A stretch of DNA of 64,000 nt from a virus. The stretch covers positions 258,478 to 322,477 of IMG/VR virus record IMGVR_UViG_3300042482_000702; one strand, 5' to 3'. The stretch's first letter is position 1. Every line of letters starts with the position of its first letter. Position numbers and translations under genes: made by a program. Of the stretch, positions 51,279 to 60,618 are shown one piece after another. The notes beneath the pieces were generated by a model. That model was not told where the DNA came from and ran no database searches. It worked only from the letters and a program-made list of their open reading frames with translations.

Positions 51279-51365
51279 TTATTTCTTTTTAAATGGTTCA
51301 ATAATAACAAATCTTATAAATAACCCTGCAATTATTCCTAATAGACCAAACATAACTTCTCTCAT
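51279..51365 (-). CDS. single-pass membrane microprotein
   Basis: 28 residues: MREVMFGLLGIIAGLFIRF then a basic tail FKKK. It overlaps the upstream gene stop codon. The short length limits confidence. Confidence 0.4.
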   Translation of the reverse strand: MREVMFGLLGIIAGLFIRFVIIEPFKKK

Positions 51366-51622
51366 ATCTTATTTCTTTTTTCAAATAATTCTTTAGTGGT
51401 GAATGATGTAGCTTCGTCAAAATCAGGTCTATCAAACCACACACCTTTTTGAGAACTTGGATAAAAATTATCCTCACACCAATCAACAAAATTAATACAC
51501 TCTTTTTTTGAATACTCGAGAGCAATTGATTCAAGATGGTCAATTGTTTCTTTCGCCGATAATCCTGAATGGGCAAAAAACCCTAATTGCATTCCTAATC
51601 TATTTCTTAATTTTGAATCCAT
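51362..51622 (-). CDS. hypothetical protein
   Basis: 86 residues with CINFVDWCEDNFYPS and a helical start. A second frame across the same bases (51298-51576) has a shadow-like composition and is rejected. Function unknown. Confidence 0.6.
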   Translation of the reverse strand: MDSKLRNRLGMQLGFFAHSGLSAKETIDHLESIALEYSKKECINFVDWCEDNFYPSSQKGVWFDRPDFDEATSFTTKELFEKRNKI

Positions 51623-51625
51623 ATC

Positions 51626-51913
51626 TTATTTATTTTTAAATTTTAAATATTGTTCATTATGTTCTTCTTCTAATTTTTCAGGGGCAAACTCTTCCCAATG
51701 CTCCACAATTCTTTGAGCACATACCTTGTGTAATTCTTCCAAAAACGCAACACAAACATTACCTTCTAAAGCGTCAATATATCGATTGGCTTGTTCTTCG
51801 TAATCTGTATATGAACCGGTTTCATTTGATATAATAGCTTCTTCTAATGATTCTTGTATCTGATGAAGAAATATATGAACATATATACGACTTCCTAATT
51901 TAATTGATTTCAT
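51626..51913 (-). CDS. hypothetical protein
   Basis: 95 residues, helical and acidic (EEHNEQYLKFKNK end). Overlaps the upstream gene by 4 bases. Function unknown. Confidence 0.55.
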   Translation of the reverse strand: MKSIKLGSRIYVHIFLHQIQESLEEAIISNETGSYTDYEEQANRYIDALEGNVCVAFLEELHKVCAQRIVEHWEEFAPEKLEEEHNEQYLKFKNK

Positions 51914-52449
51914 ATCTTATTTCTTTTTAAGTAGCCGATTTCCTCTCTTAATAATTGGATATCCTTTGCACCCTGCTCTTGTTGCCATTTAGCACCCATT
52001 AAAAATATATCATATTCTTCCATTTTATAAGGGAACATTCTTTCAGCAGCTTCTTCAAGTGTTTCTTTTTTATGGTCTTGTATCAATTGCTTTATACCTT
52101 TCTTTTTTTCTTCGTTCCAAACTTGTTCTGGTTGAATCTCTTTTTCAGCAAAATACATAAACTCAAGACATTTATACACACTCATTCCACATCTCCAACT
52201 ATCCATAATGTATTCATCGTACTTTTCAAAATCCTCGTCGGTATATTTGTAATTGTCCTCTGTTCGTCTATCTTTTAATCTTATCAAATATTCGTCAAAT
52301 GTTTCATTATACAAACCTAAATCCTCGTCATCGTTCATCATATCAATTAGATGTTGTTTTTGTTCATCTTTAAGTGGAGAATGTTCCCAAGTATTTTGAA
52401 GACCATTTCCTAAATCATCGTATTCCGGATTGTCATAACATTTACTCAT
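51910..52449 (-). CDS. hypothetical protein, paralogue of 49741 product
   Basis: 179 residues from MSKCYDNPEYDD. An upstream in-frame ATG is rejected because the TATCTTTG promoter box (52469-52476) lies inside that extension. Shares YLIRLKDRRTE...YKYTDEDF and VYKCLEFMYFAEKE with the 49741 product. It leads the 48.5-52.4 kb operon. Confidence 0.62.
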   Translation of the reverse strand: MSKCYDNPEYDDLGNGLQNTWEHSPLKDEQKQHLIDMMNDDEDLGLYNETFDEYLIRLKDRRTEDNYKYTDEDFEKYDEYIMDSWRCGMSVYKCLEFMYFAEKEIQPEQVWNEEKKKGIKQLIQDHKKETLEEAAERMFPYKMEEYDIFLMGAKWQQEQGAKDIQLLREEIGYLKRNKI

Positions 52450-52479
52450 AATTATTTCTTTTATGGGACAAAGATAAAC

Positions 52480-52512
52480 AAAAAACCCCAATAAAAAAAT
52501 TATTGGGGTTAA
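52480..52512. terminator. terminator between dnaK and the small-gene operon
   Basis: AACCCCAATAA...TTATTGGGGTT hairpin downstream of dnaK. Confidence 0.7.
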
Positions 52513-52531
52513 AAATCATCATTATAATTTA

Positions 52532-54406
52532 TTATTCAGATTTTATCTCTTCAAATTCAACATCAGACACATCAATATCGGATTCTGAACCATCACCTTC
52601 ATTAACACTTGAGTATAAATCTTGAGATATTTGTTGGAACTTTTGAGACAATTCTTCCGACAATACCTTAACATTTTCAATATCTCTACTTGAATGAGCT
52701 TCTTTCAATTTATCCATTGATTCAGTTATTGTTGTTTTTTGTTCTTCAGAAATTTTATCTTCCAAATCCGTCAAAGATTTACCTGTTTGGAAAATCAGGT
52801 TGTCAGCAGAATTTAATGTATCCACATCCTCTTTAAGTTTTTTGTCCGATTCAGCATTTTCTTCAGCCTCCAATTTCATTTTTTCAATTTCCTCTTGAGA
52901 TAATCCTGAAGATGCCTCAATTCTGATTGATTGTGTTTTGTTTGTTGCTTTATCCACAGCGGAAACATTAATAATACCATTCGCATCAATATCAAAAATC
53001 ACTTCAATTTGAGGTGTTCCTCTCATTGCCGGTGGTAACCCATCTAAATGGAATCTACCGATTGTTCTATTGTCTTTTGCCATTGGTCTCTCACCTTGTA
53101 ATACATGGATTTCAACAGATGGTTGGTTATCAACAGCCGTTGAGAACACTTGAGATTTTTTAGTTGGAATTGTGGTGTTAGATTCAATAAGACGAGTTAA
53201 AACTCCCCCCATTGTTTCAATACCTAATGATAGAGGAGTAACATCTAACAATAATACATCTTTCACATCACCAGCCAACACACCACCCTGAATAGCCGCT
53301 CCTAAAGCAACAACCTCATCCGGATTAACACCTTTTGATGGTTCTTTACCGAAGAACTTTTTAACAGCTTCCTGTATTGCAGGGATTCTAGTAGAACCAC
53401 CAACAAGGATAACCTCGTCAATATCAGTAATCTTTAATTTAGCATTTTTCAATGCCGATTTACACGGAGCAATAGTTCGTTTAATCAAATCACTCGCAAG
53501 TTGCTCAAATTTAGCCCTTGTTAATGTCTTCACCAAATGTTTTGGTCCGGTAGCATCAGCACTTAAATAAGGTAAGTTAATTTCTGTTTGAGGAGAAGAA
53601 GATAATTCAACTTTAGCTTTCTCAGCACCTTCTCTTAACCTTTGTAACGCCATTGGGTCTTTTGTAATGTCTAAACCATCATTATCTTTTTTAAATTCAT
53701 CAACTAAAAAGTCAATAATAATTTGGTCAAAGTCATCACCACCTAAATGGGTATCACCATCAGTTGATAGTACTTCAAACACACCACCACCTAATTCAAG
53801 GATGGACACATCATGCGTTCCACCACCACAATCAAACACAACAATTTTACTATCACCTTTTTTATCAATACCATAAGCCAATGCAGAACTTGTAGGTTCA
53901 GATATAATTCTCAAAACATTTAATCCAGCAATTTGACCTGCTTCAATTGTTGCTTGTCTTTGAGAGTCATTAAAATAAGCTGGTACGGTGATAACCGCGT
54001 CAGTGATAGATTCACCAACATAATCTTCAGCAGTTTGTTTCATTTTTTGTAAAATGATTGCTGAAATTTCTTGTGGAGAGTATTCTCTATCGTCAATTTT
54101 AACTCTTGGAGTGTTTCCACTACCTTTAACCACAGAATACGAAACTTTAGATAGTTCATTTACGATACTATCATAGTTAGCTCCCATGAATCGTTTAATT
54201 GATGATATAGTTTTTGTTGGATTGGTAACCGCCTGTCTTTTTGCTGGGTCACCAACTTTTCTTTCTCCATCAGTTAAGAAAGCAACAATTGAAGGTGTTG
54301 TTCTTTTACCTTCGCTATTTGCGATAATTATGGGTTCGCCGCCCTCCATAATGGCACAACACGAGTTTGTTGTGCCTAAATCAATTCCTAGAACTTTTTT
54401 GCTCAT
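52532..54406 (-). CDS. dnaK: DnaK (Hsp70) chaperone
   Basis: A full-length 624-residue Hsp70. GIDLGTTNS (7-15) starts the nucleotide-binding domain; [22 protein letters not shown] and the linker [16 protein letters not shown] follow, then the substrate-binding beta-domain and the helical lid. It ends VEFEEIKSE. Some normally conserved residues differ (CGGGTHDVS for the usual LGGGTFDVS). No DnaJ or GrpE is in the window, so it would rely on host or distant phage partners. It may assist virion protein folding. Confidence 0.95.
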   Translation of the reverse strand: MSKKVLGIDLGTTNSCCAIMEGGEPIIIANSEGKRTTPSIVAFLTDGERKVGDPAKRQAVTNPTKTISSIKRFMGANYDSIVNELSKVSYSVVKGSGNTPRVKIDDREYSPQEISAIILQKMKQTAEDYVGESITDAVITVPAYFNDSQRQATIEAGQIAGLNVLRIISEPTSSALAYGIDKKGDSKIVVFDCGGGTHDVSILELGGGVFEVLSTDGDTHLGGDDFDQIIIDFLVDEFKKDNDGLDITKDPMALQRLREGAEKAKVELSSSPQTEINLPYLSADATGPKHLVKTLTRAKFEQLASDLIKRTIAPCKSALKNAKLKITDIDEVILVGGSTRIPAIQEAVKKFFGKEPSKGVNPDEVVALGAAIQGGVLAGDVKDVLLLDVTPLSLGIETMGGVLTRLIESNTTIPTKKSQVFSTAVDNQPSVEIHVLQGERPMAKDNRTIGRFHLDGLPPAMRGTPQIEVIFDIDANGIINVSAVDKATNKTQSIRIEASSGLSQEEIEKMKLEAEENAESDKKLKEDVDTLNSADNLIFQTGKSLTDLEDKISEEQKTTITESMDKLKEAHSSRDIENVKVLSEELSQKFQQISQDLYSSVNEGDGSESDIDVSDVEFEEIKSE

Positions 54407-54568
54407 AATTTAATAAGTTTTTTTTTAAGTATATATGTTTATTTTTAATGTGTCAAACACATTTCACATATATTAAAAATTATACCAAATTATTTAACCT
54501 GTCAAAATTACAAAATGAACTGACAAAATGTCAGTAAATAAAAATAGTTATATTAAAAAAAAAGTTAT

Positions 54569-54576
54569 ATCTTTGC
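54569..54576 (+). promoter_or_regulatory. host-type -7 box of the second cREC gene
   Basis: TATCTTTG ends 4 bases before the ATG at 54580, implying a leaderless transcript. Confidence 0.6.
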
Positions 54577-54579
54577 AGG

Positions 54580-54954
54580 ATGAAATTATTTTTAGACGAC
54601 CACAGAGAACCTTACGATGTGTTTAAAGACACAATTGACCCAATTTATGAAAATAATAATGATTGGAAGGTAGTTAAGGATTATTTAGAATTTGTGGATA
54701 CCATTTTAGAACACGGATTACCGGAAGTAATATCGTTTGACCACGATTTATCTCAAAATCATTATTTACCCGAAAATCAAACAAATATCAGTTATGACAC
54801 CATAAAAGATAGGACAGGATTTGACGCCGCATTATGGTTAATAGGGTATTGTAGAATGAACCATACTGGATTACCAAAAATTAAAGTTCATTCCGCCAAT
54901 GTTGAAGGTAAAAGGAATATTGAGAGATTATTTTTCGGAAACAAAGGCTCTTAA
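54580..54954 (+). CDS. cyclic-phosphate processing receiver-like (cREC) protein, second copy
   Basis: 124 residues. FLDDHREP (4-11), VISFDHDLS (about 48-54), TGFDAA (about 85) and VHSANVEG (about 108) are the receiver landmarks seen in the 12561 product. Likely part of RNA-end processing. Converges on the 54928 gene with a 27-base overlap. Confidence 0.7.
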   Translation: MKLFLDDHREPYDVFKDTIDPIYENNNDWKVVKDYLEFVDTILEHGLPEVISFDHDLSQNHYLPENQTNISYDTIKDRTGFDAALWLIGYCRMNHTGLPKIKVHSANVEGKRNIERLFFGNKGS

Positions 54955-55509
54955 TTTAACTTTATCCCAATTTTTAAAGTCCTCGCCATTATCACCAAGT
55001 TTTAATGTGGACATAGCTCTATGCCATCCTTCAACAATCTCATACTTACCATGTTTATCTATATGAACAATTATTGGTTCGTTTTTACCTGTTGGGGTGG
55101 CTAGTTCTCTTTGTATTTCCATCCTTTCTTTATCGTCCTTAACAAAATAAGCATCAACTTCACCAAATTCTCTCTCAATGAAGGAGTTTATATTGTTTTC
55201 AACAAAATCTTCAGGATTAACTGTAATTATCTGTAATTTCCACGGACCTTTTAAATAGTTATAAATCATTTTACCTAAAAAAGGTATTGGGTCTCCGTGA
55301 TATTGTCCCATCACGGTTTTATAACTCTCCTCATCACCACATAAAACATTTGTTACAAATTCTTTTAAGATATATTCCGGAGTATTTGGGAACTCTTTTT
55401 TGAATCTATTATAAAATGATTTACATACTGAAGATGTTGGTTTATAGAGGGGGATTGATTGGATATCCTCCCATAATTTATATTGTTGTTCCGTTATTAT
55501 TATTTTCAT
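54928..55509 (-). CDS. tagged protein with ParB/sulfiredoxin-like domain
   Basis: 193 residues. N-terminus MKIIITEQQYKLWED is the tag shared by the next six genes. The C-terminal domain (about 140-193) has EPIIVHIDKHGKYEIVEGWHR, whose GWHRA (161-165) matches the GxxR nucleotide-binding box of the ParB/Srx fold. Such domains bind or hydrolyse CTP or act on DNA. A packaged DNA-acting enzyme is the inference. Confidence 0.65.
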   Translation of the reverse strand: MKIIITEQQYKLWEDIQSIPLYKPTSSVCKSFYNRFKKEFPNTPEYILKEFVTNVLCGDEESYKTVMGQYHGDPIPFLGKMIYNYLKGPWKLQIITVNPEDFVENNINSFIEREFGEVDAYFVKDDKERMEIQRELATPTGKNEPIIVHIDKHGKYEIVEGWHRAMSTLKLGDNGEDFKNWDKVKLRAFVSEK

Positions 55510-55510
55510 A

Positions 55511-55816
55511 TTAAACTTGTTCTACTCTGTAACATTTTTTACCTCTAAACCCAAACTTTTTATTAGCCCATTCTAATAATAAATCACTAACCTCATCATT
55601 ATCAAATCCAAACATATTACGAATAAAATCCCATATATCATGTTTAACACGTAAAGTTTTAGTTCTACTAATATAAGACATCTTAAACATTCCTTTATCC
55701 GCAACAAAAATGTCTTCATATTCAGGGTATCTTAATAATTCTAAATTGGGATAATCATTCTCTAACCATTTAATAGCGATTTGACTTCTTTTGCTCTCTG
55801 TTATTAATATTTTCAT
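55511..55816 (-). CDS. tagged small protein
   Basis: 101 residues from MKILITESKRSQIAIKW; this ATG overlaps the upstream TGA (TGATG), so an ATG two codons earlier is rejected. The body is basic, with a C-terminal KKFGFRGKKCYRVEQV. Function unknown. Confidence 0.62.
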   Translation of the reverse strand: MKILITESKRSQIAIKWLENDYPNLELLRYPEYEDIFVADKGMFKMSYISRTKTLRVKHDIWDFIRNMFGFDNDEVSDLLLEWANKKFGFRGKKCYRVEQV

Positions 55817-56172
55817 CACCACGCTTTACAGCTCCAAAACTTTGCGGAAGTTTTTGGACCAGGATTTTTACAATTATGTCTTGCTCTAAAAGATTTACGA
55901 TGTTTGGGACTTTGAACTTTAATTCTCATATTAGGGTCACCAAAATTAACCTTAACAACATTTCCTTTTGCGTTCTTAACATATACCGAGCGTTTTTTAG
56001 GTCCGTCAGGTGTTAAAAATGGTTTATTAAGGGTCACTTTTCGTCCCTGATATTCAGCTTCAGTTAGTAAATCACCAACAACAAAGTTAGTTTCTTCAAC
56101 GGAGCCATAAAAACTATCGTCTAATTCATTAAACAATTTTTCGTACTGAGATTCTGTTATTATTATTTTCAT
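55816..56172 (-). CDS. tagged protein with conserved phage C-terminal module
   Basis: 118 residues. Tag MKIIITESQYEKLFNE. The C-terminal 75 residues (VTLNKPFLTPDGPKKRSVYV...FGDPNMRI...SFRARHNCKNPGPKTSAKFWSCKAW in separated blocks) form a basic module with an HNC...WSC cysteine pair that I recognise as recurrent at the ends of phage head-related proteins. Exact function not known. Confidence 0.65.
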   Translation of the reverse strand: MKIIITESQYEKLFNELDDSFYGSVEETNFVVGDLLTEAEYQGRKVTLNKPFLTPDGPKKRSVYVKNAKGNVVKVNFGDPNMRIKVQSPKHRKSFRARHNCKNPGPKTSAKFWSCKAW

Positions 56173-56173
56173 A

Positions 56174-56632
56174 TTACATTCTATTTTTTATATCGTTTAA
56201 CATACTTTCATCAAATTCAACTCCGTGTCTTTCTTGAAAATGACTTAACAATAATCTAATTGGTTCATAATACCCTTTATCTTGTAATAGTATATACGCT
56301 CCCAAATCAGCTTCTAATTCATCTTTATTATCTCTAGGCCCATCGTGTCCTAATAACACATGAGTAATTTCATGAGCCTCAATAAATTTTAAAATATCTG
56401 TAGCATCTGGTTGTCCCACCAATATCTCACCATCAATAATGATTAAATTTTTACCAGGAACCATAAACCCAAACCCATACTCTTCAAAATATTCTTTAAC
56501 CTGTTCATATAATGGGTCGTCTTCAAACACAACAACAACTGTCACACCTTCTAAAAATTCGCTGGTGTATTCCAATTGGGTGTCTTCTTTAATTATTGTT
56601 CTATATTGAGATTCTGTTATTATTAATTTCAT
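56174..56632 (-). CDS. tagged zinc metalloprotease
   Basis: 152 residues from MKLIITESQYRTIIKE; a start 10 codons upstream is rejected because the tag begins here. HEITH (87-91) is the zinc site and DELEADLGAY (about 104-113) gives the third ligand, as in ImmA/IrrE and Gluzincin-type proteases. The tag ends at IIKE. A protease carried in the head could be injected to cut a host target; no target is visible. Confidence 0.75.
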   Translation of the reverse strand: MKLIITESQYRTIIKEDTQLEYTSEFLEGVTVVVVFEDDPLYEQVKEYFEEYGFGFMVPGKNLIIIDGEILVGQPDATDILKFIEAHEITHVLLGHDGPRDNKDELEADLGAYILLQDKGYYEPIRLLLSHFQERHGVEFDESMLNDIKNRM

Positions 56633-56636
56633 GTTT

Positions 56637-57791
56637 TTACCATTTATAATTATCCTCGCCAAACATAATTACAAAATCCGCCAATACAAGGTTTAATTTT
56701 GGAAATTTTTTATTAAGCATATTAAGAAATAATTTATTACTTAATTGAGCCATACCATTATAATAATTAATATTATTTTGTCTAAGAATATCACCTATTG
56801 ACTTGAATATTATTGTAAGTTGATTGCCTTGAATTACAAATTTTTTATTATACTCATCAATATTTGATTTAAACCATCTACGTCCATTATCTAATTCATC
56901 ATCTAATGTTATGTTATTAACAATATCATTTAAAATATATTTAATACCTTTTATTGTATTTTTTTCATCATCTGTTATCTCTAAACCTAATTTTTCTTTA
57001 TAATAAATTGGTATTAACTTTTCACTTAACCCTTTTTTTAGTAAAAATTTAGTTAAATTAAGAAATAATTTACTTTCACTAACGTCATCATCATTTTTAT
57101 TCATAAATTGACCAGAATCATAGTGAAATTGATAAGGTGATAATGGGTCACCCATATTATAAAAAACATAATAGGATGAACCAGGGGAATCATTAAGATA
57201 TCTCTTAAAACTATCAAATCCTGCCATAGTGCAAATAGATACTATCTGACCTTTATCTCTACCCGAACATTTACCAAGAATCTCTCGATATAAATTCCAA
57301 ACTTCTTTACTATCCTTCACTTCCGGTGGCACTTGAAAAGATTGTAATCCATCAACCATACCCAAATATTTAATACCGACCGATTCTAATTTTTGAATAT
57401 CGTTTGTGCTAATTAAGTTTTTCTTATCGGAAACATCACCTTGTTTGTTATCTTGCTGTTTTATTAAAATATCTTTTGATTTTCTTTCAAACTCAAAAAC
57501 GTCATTTATCGTTTTAATTTGACCTAAATCTTTAATAGGGTAATGTTGTTTAAATTTTTCAAAAACATTAAAGTAATTTTTAAATTTATAAGCATCCTCA
57601 TATTTTATGAAACCGGAACTTAACATTTTCAACAACCATCCAACATAGAATGGTTTTTTTATGTTATTAAGAATTTCGTTAAATTGATTTTCAGGAATTA
57701 ATCCTGAATCAACGTACTTTTCTCTAAACTCTTCTTCGGAATATGCTTCAGTCAGTATCCTATACTGACTTTCGGTTATTATTAATTTCAT
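56637..57791 (-). CDS. tagged large hypothetical protein
   Basis: 384 residues. Tag MKLIITESQYRILTE, then a body with FDSFKRYLNDSPGSSYYVFYN at about 190 and a helical C-terminal half. No catalytic motif is recognised. The stop sits 4 bases from the next start. Confidence 0.65.
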   Translation of the reverse strand: MKLIITESQYRILTEAYSEEEFREKYVDSGLIPENQFNEILNNIKKPFYVGWLLKMLSSGFIKYEDAYKFKNYFNVFEKFKQHYPIKDLGQIKTINDVFEFERKSKDILIKQQDNKQGDVSDKKNLISTNDIQKLESVGIKYLGMVDGLQSFQVPPEVKDSKEVWNLYREILGKCSGRDKGQIVSICTMAGFDSFKRYLNDSPGSSYYVFYNMGDPLSPYQFHYDSGQFMNKNDDDVSESKLFLNLTKFLLKKGLSEKLIPIYYKEKLGLEITDDEKNTIKGIKYILNDIVNNITLDDELDNGRRWFKSNIDEYNKKFVIQGNQLTIIFKSIGDILRQNNINYYNGMAQLSNKLFLNMLNKKFPKLNLVLADFVIMFGEDNYKW

Positions 57792-58180
57792 AACTTATTT
57801 ATACCCCCTTTAAAAGTTGATTGAGCGTTTTCATCGTATGTTTTATTAAACCACTCTAATAAATCATTCTCAAACCACATTGAATATTGTTTAGCTCTAT
57901 TATGAATTTTTGTATTAACATATAACCTATTCGGTGCTTCAGAACCTACTTCACCAACACCGGATTTCCAATCAGATGGTGAATCAATTATTAAAGTAAA
58001 AAATATTTCATTTGTTTTTGGGTCATAATATCTACGAGTAACACCTCTTACCGAACTTTTAATTCTATTTATTTTTAAATTTCCAATATTTGGATATCTG
58101 ATTTTTAAAAATGTGTCAAAGTCCGGTTTATCATTTTCAACCAATTTTTGATATTGTGATTCTGTTATAATTAATTTCAT
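57788..58180 (-). CDS. tagged small protein
   Basis: 130 residues. Tag MKLIITESQYQKLVE. The body is beta-rich (TNEIFFTLIIDSPSDWKSGVG) with a C-terminal helix. A GATAAATA late-motif variant lies upstream (58194-58201). Confidence 0.62.
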   Translation of the reverse strand: MKLIITESQYQKLVENDKPDFDTFLKIRYPNIGNLKINRIKSSVRGVTRRYYDPKTNEIFFTLIIDSPSDWKSGVGEVGSEAPNRLYVNTKIHNRAKQYSMWFENDLLEWFNKTYDENAQSTFKGGINKL

Positions 58181-58198
58181 ATTGATAAATACTTTGAA

Positions 58199-59290
58199 TT
58201 ATTTTTGATTCCAACCAAGTTGGGGATAATTACCGGTTGTTATTATATTACCATTAGTATTTTTACTTTTTAGTCCATAAAAAACTTCGTGATTTATTTC
58301 GTGATAAGTTTTAGTGGTATATGATATTCTAACTAATTTTATATTATTATTTTGACAATACGAGTTTTTTTCTTTGTCACTATTAATTCGTTTTCTAAAT
58401 TCTTCTTCACCACCAAAATATTCGTTTGATTGAAAATGTTGTTTCCCATCATATTCAAATATGATACCGGTTTCAGGTATGTAAAACCCTTCATTTTTAC
58501 CAACCATATAATTATTTTCATTATACGGTAGAAAAATATCAAATTTATAAAACTTACAAGTTAAACTATTTTTACAATCTTTATATGTATGTTGACCTTG
58601 TCGTGGAATATCTTTGAACCCCAAATTTTCTAATGTATCTCTAATTGCTTTTTCACCCCACCATTCTCTTAATTTTCCTAATTTTTTTTGTATTTCATAA
58701 ATTTGGTCTAAAACATTTTGAAATTTTCCAGTTTTATCGGATTTTTTATTATTATGGAACCAAATATAAGTATCACGGGTAAATTCACCACCATTTTTTA
58801 CGTGATTTAAAATTTGCTCAATTTTTTTATTTTCTAATTCTTCCTGTATTTTTGTAATTTGGTCTAAACCATTTTGAAATTTTCCGGTTTTATCGTATAA
58901 TATTTTACTATATAACCAAAGATAATTATTGTCTTTATTATCACGTTTAAATTCACCACCATTTTTTACGTGATTTAAAATTTCCTCAATTTTTTCATTT
59001 TCTAATTCAATCTTAATTTCCTTAATTTGGTTTAAAGCGTTTTGAAATTTTTGTTCTTCGGTTTTATCGGATTTTTTTTTATTATATAACCACTTATAAT
59101 AATCGTCTTTTGCCCTATTACGTATAAATTCACCACCATTTCTTACGTGATTTAAAATTTCCTCAATTTTTGCATCAATTTCTTCAGGAGTTTCTTTTGG
59201 TTTTCCACCCTCATTAATCTTACCAAACACAACATCTCTCGGTTTATTAACCAATGTCCTATACTGACTTTCTGTTATTCTAATTTTCAT
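58199..59290 (-). CDS. tagged nuclease with three internal repeats
   Basis: 363 residues. Tag MKIRITESQYRTLV...KINE ends at about 27. Three repeats of about 55 residues (41-100, 101-156, 157-205), each with EEILNHVKNGGEF and W...DKTGKFQN..DQI, form probable DNA-binding units. The C-terminal domain has FD (250-251) and EYDGKQHF (279-286) followed by a K-rich helix and VRISY, the PD-(D/E)XK pattern of phage nucleases. A packaged endonuclease is likely. Confidence 0.75.
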   Translation of the reverse strand: MKIRITESQYRTLVNKPRDVVFGKINEGGKPKETPEEIDAKIEEILNHVRNGGEFIRNRAKDDYYKWLYNKKKSDKTEEQKFQNALNQIKEIKIELENEKIEEILNHVKNGGEFKRDNKDNNYLWLYSKILYDKTGKFQNGLDQITKIQEELENKKIEQILNHVKNGGEFTRDTYIWFHNNKKSDKTGKFQNVLDQIYEIQKKLGKLREWWGEKAIRDTLENLGFKDIPRQGQHTYKDCKNSLTCKFYKFDIFLPYNENNYMVGKNEGFYIPETGIIFEYDGKQHFQSNEYFGGEEEFRKRINSDKEKNSYCQNNNIKLVRISYTTKTYHEINHEVFYGLKSKNTNGNIITTGNYPQLGWNQK

Positions 59291-59292
59291 AT

Positions 59293-59300
59293 TGATAAAT
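59293..59300 (-). promoter_or_regulatory. late-type promoter motif TATTTATC
   Basis: Minus strand TATTTATC (plus GATAAATA) just upstream of the nuclease gene; the same AAAGTATTTATC context precedes the 57788 gene. Confidence 0.5.
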
Positions 59301-59338
59301 ACTTTGAAATTATGTATCTTTACACAAAACTATAAATT

Positions 59339-60043
59339 ATGATAAAAAATACAACCCCTTACATCGGAAAAATCAGTTTAAAACTTGAAAAATACCCTGA
59401 ATACTCCGGGAAATCAAAATTAAACAAAATTCACTTGGATTTAGGTTTTACAAAATTGGTTTCAAGAATCACACCCAAAAGAGATTTAGCTGGATGGATA
59501 GTTAATCCGGAATGTGTTCATAAAATTAATAATTACACTGGTGGTGTTATTAAAGAACACTCTTTTGGAGATATAGACGAATATTCCCTACCAAATTCAT
59601 TCTTATCAAAAGAAGGTGATTATATTGGTGATATAGAGCGTGGTTGGTGGTATTACCAAAATAATATGGTGATTTGCGATGAATACCCTAGAGGAGTTGC
59701 CAAAATAATTAATGAAGTCACTTATGTTAATCACCATTTATTTCCTGAAATAGAAGGTTATTACGGATATACTCATAGAGGTGGTCAAACATTTAAACTT
59801 GGTGATAGATTATTTGACGCTTCTTACGAACCAAAAGAAGAAGATTATGAAGAGTGGGAATGGACTGGTTGGGAATATAAGTATCTTGAATTATATGGTA
59901 AATCTGACGCATTAGATAAAAAATGGATGAGAGAATCCGGCATTTCTTATGTAATCCCATTTAAAAAACGAGGTAAAAAAGTAATTGAAACTTTGGAAGA
60001 AGCTTTACAAGCGGCAATCAATATGTCAAATGAATTGTCTTAA
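59339..60043 (+). CDS. hypothetical protein
   Basis: 234 residues, aromatic and acidic in the centre (EEWEWTGWEYKYLELYG). It has no tag and no recognised fold. TATCTTTA lies upstream, a weak host-type box, so it may be an earlier gene than its neighbours. Confidence 0.6.
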   Translation: MIKNTTPYIGKISLKLEKYPEYSGKSKLNKIHLDLGFTKLVSRITPKRDLAGWIVNPECVHKINNYTGGVIKEHSFGDIDEYSLPNSFLSKEGDYIGDIERGWWYYQNNMVICDEYPRGVAKIINEVTYVNHHLFPEIEGYYGYTHRGGQTFKLGDRLFDASYEPKEEDYEEWEWTGWEYKYLELYGKSDALDKKWMRESGISYVIPFKKRGKKVIETLEEALQAAINMSNELS

Positions 60044-60051
60044 AAACAAAA

Positions 60052-60076
60052 AACCCCTGAAATGGGGGTTTGTTTT
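60052..60076. terminator. terminator
   Basis: AAACCCC-TGAA-ATGGGGGTTT between converging genes. Confidence 0.7.
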
Positions 60077-60121
60077 AATATTAATTCACATAGAAAAAAC
60101 CATTCTGTTGGAGGAGTAATA

Positions 60122-60544
60122 TTATTGTTGTTTTCGTCTCGCAACCAATTGGGGAAGAATTGGTTGTTCCGGAAAACCACTGCCACGTTTTGAAAATTTA
60201 TCGGAATGAATTTTATTAATTCGTTCCTCTATTCTTGGAACAAACCGACAATATTGATGAGGTTGGTCATCATATAGATAATTTTTACAATAATCTTTGG
60301 CAATGGACAACAATATTTCTGTGTCCGCTAATAATTTACGTAAATCGCTTTTTTCAAAATCATTATAATCTGTCCGAGCTTTATTGAGTTTTTCTCCATG
60401 AGAAGTCCAATCTTCATCAGACATTTTATCCATTTGTTCGGGGCTTAATGTCCCAAATCCATCACTATCAAATGGGGCCTCATTTATTATTTTCTTAACC
60501 AAACTCGTTAAGTCCGATTCAGATAATCTTACAACTTTTTTCAT
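60122..60544 (-). CDS. tagged small protein
   Basis: 140 residues. Tag MKKVVRLSESDLTSLVKK ending IINE, matching the 41934 product. The body is helical with a CKNYLYDDQPHQYC segment. TATAAATA on plus (60557-60564) is its late motif. Function unknown. Confidence 0.65.
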   Translation of the reverse strand: MKKVVRLSESDLTSLVKKIINEAPFDSDGFGTLSPEQMDKMSDEDWTSHGEKLNKARTDYNDFEKSDLRKLLADTEILLSIAKDYCKNYLYDDQPHQYCRFVPRIEERINKIHSDKFSKRGSGFPEQPILPQLVARRKQQ

Positions 60545-60607
60545 AATATAATATTTTATAAATAAATATCTTTTTTTTTTTCAAAAGTTTTTTTTTTGAG
60601 GCTGGGA

Positions 60608-60615
60608 TATTTATT
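60608..60615 (+). promoter_or_regulatory. late-type promoter motif TATTTATT
   Basis: Octamer 3 bases before the ATG at 60619. Confidence 0.5.
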
Positions 60616-60618
60616 TGT

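Noticed and set aside
51298-51576. Minus-strand 92-codon frame
   Set aside because: It overlaps the better 51362-51622 gene in another frame and has a shadow-like hydrophobic/basic composition.
52532-54406. dnaK as a sign that the contig is a bacterial chromosome
   Set aside because: It is flanked on both sides by phage-type tagged genes and small overlapping genes, and no other housekeeping gene is present.
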